Positions 5,685-6,562 of a stretch of 6,562 bases of DNA are shown piece by piece. This DNA is from Planctomycetota bacterium. Its GTDB lineage: Bacteria; Planctomycetota; Phycisphaerae; Tepidisphaerales; Tepidisphaeraceae. The first letter of the stretch is position 1. The number at the start of each line of letters is the position of its first letter. The position numbers and the translations under genes are program-made. A model generated the notes under the pieces. The model did no database searches. It was given only the letters and a program-made list of their open reading frames with translations, and had not been told where the DNA came from. The stretch covers positions 1-6,562 of the forward strand of contig JAKORQ010000347.1 in the NCBI GenBank assembly GCA_029777755.1, read 5' to 3'.

Positions 5685-6562
5685 CTACAGTCCGATCGTC
5701 GGCAGACCTTCCGACTTCAGGTGCTCATTGGCAGGCGCCAGGCACTGATCACGGGCACGCAGCGCCCTTGCCATTGCGTGTGCCACTTCGTTCTTGCGCT
5801 GCTCGTTGGCCGCCAGCCCACTGGCCTCGCGGAATGCAGCCATCGCCTCCTCGGGTTTGTCCGCCAGCAGAAGAACCAGCCCGCGATTCATCGCCGCCAC
5901 ATAGATGTTGCTGTGCGCGGGGCGCTCCAGGTACTCCTGAAAGACAGACATATCAACCTTTACATCTGCAAGCACCGGAGGCCAGAGGGGATCGTTCTCT
6001 TGCGGTGCATGTGTAAGCCAGGCCTGCTGCTGCTCGCGGAAGCGTCTTGCCCTGGCCGCCCCATCCTGCGGATCGACGATCTGCAGCACTCGCGCCACCT
6101 CGTCGATGGCCTGCTTGATCTGCCGGAAATCGGCAAAGTTGTACAGCCCCTTGGCGGCAGCCAGTGCATCGTCGTTGCGCCCCCTACCCAGGTAGGCCTC
6201 GATGCGCTTTTTCTGCATGTCGTTGACCAGCCACCAGTCGGTGGGAGCGCCAAGGATGATGGCCCGCGCCAGGCTCTCGGCAGGCTCGTAGCGCTTCGAC
6301 TGCAGCAGCGCCTCGACAACCACCGTGGCGGGACGGCGATAGTTCCACGGTTCCTTCGTCACCAGCCGCTCCGCCTCGGCGGCGGCCGCGTTGGCGTCGG
6401 CGTCGTTGCTGCCACGCGCCCTGGCCGCCAATGCGTTAAACTCCTGCTGGCGCCTCTGTTCATCCGCGGAAGCGGCCTGCGCCTGCAGCGTGGTCGGGGT
6501 TACCATGACCGCCACCGGCCCCATCAGCATCGCCGCCACCAGTGCACTCCCCAAGGATCGCT
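5685..6562 (-). CDS. Exported helical-repeat (TPR-like) protein, N-terminus beyond the window
   Basis: The frame is open to the right edge, and the only early start inside the window is a TTG at 6554, so the true start is probably outside and the signal peptide's basic end is missing. Numbering is from that TTG. Residues 1-28 form a hydrophobic segment ending in LQAQA, typical of a signal peptide with Ala-x-Ala cleavage, so the protein is probably periplasmic or secreted. The remainder is Ala-, Arg- and Glu-rich and helical. TPR-like helix pairs are visible at about 73-100 (ALLQSKRYEPAESLARAII), 116-138 and, best of all, 219-248 (GLVLLLADKPEEAMAAFREA). I see no catalytic motif. There is a single cysteine (Cys271) near the C-terminus, in RARDQCLAPANEHL. 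Such proteins usually mediate protein-protein contacts; the partner cannot be inferred. It precedes the propeller gene on the same strand, separated by 115 bases and a hairpin, so co-transcription is uncertain. Confidence 0.75.
   Translation of the reverse strand, partial: RSLGSALVAAMLMGPVAVMVTPTTLQAQAASADEQRRQQEFNALAARARGSNDADANAAAAEAERLVTKEPWNYRRPATVVVEALLQSKRYEPAESLARAIILGAPTDWWLVNDMQKKRIEAYLGRGRNDDALAAAKGLYNFADFRQIKQAIDEVARVLQIVDPQDGAARARRFREQQQAWLTHAPQENDPLWPPVLADVKVDMSVFQEYLERPAHSNIYVAAMNRGLVLLLADKPEEAMAAFREASGLAANEQRKNEVAHAMARALRARDQCLAPANEHLKSEGLPTIGL

Overview
The window looks like an ordinary chromosomal stretch of a GC-rich (about 60% by eye) Gram-negative-type bacterium. The MiaB protein resembles planctomycete MiaB proteins, with long inter-domain and TRAM insertions and phrases such as MNVLDSELV, NSFIFKYSPRPGT and VKRRRNNELLA. 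A stand-alone NAD(P)H-hydrate dehydratase and a secreted beta-propeller protein also fit Planctomycetota. This assignment is an inference from remembered family patterns, not from a search. There are no mobile elements, CRISPR arrays, rRNAs or tRNAs, and coding density is high.

Layout. On the + strand, miaB (34-1506) may overlap by one base the stop codon of a gene lying mostly outside the window. Everything else is on the - strand and is read from right to left. First comes the 3' part of a secreted, helical-repeat (TPR-like) protein that runs off the right edge (5685-6562). A 115-base gap with a strong inverted repeat follows. Next is a 770-residue secreted double beta-propeller protein related to glycoside hydrolase family 74 xyloglucanases (3257-5569). 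A 60-base gap with a second, weaker hairpin separates it from larB (2411-3196), and larB overlaps nnrD (1533-2414) by four bases. nnrD and miaB converge with only 26 bases between their stop codons and no recognisable intrinsic terminator.

Function. miaB is a tRNA modification gene. larB and nnrD form a translationally coupled pair, and both act on nicotinate or nicotinamide nucleotides. LarB converts nicotinic acid adenine dinucleotide into the first precursor of the nickel-pincer cofactor, and NnrD repairs hydrated NAD(P)H. The GH74-like protein and the TPR-like protein both appear to be exported.

The most notable observation is that the GH74-like protein keeps the family fold, nine Asp-box motifs and most landmark motifs. 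However, at the two positions where GH74 enzymes carry their catalytic aspartates it has Glu69 and Gly447. It may therefore be a non-catalytic glycan-binding propeller or an enzyme with altered chemistry. I did not find a wholly new multi-gene system here.
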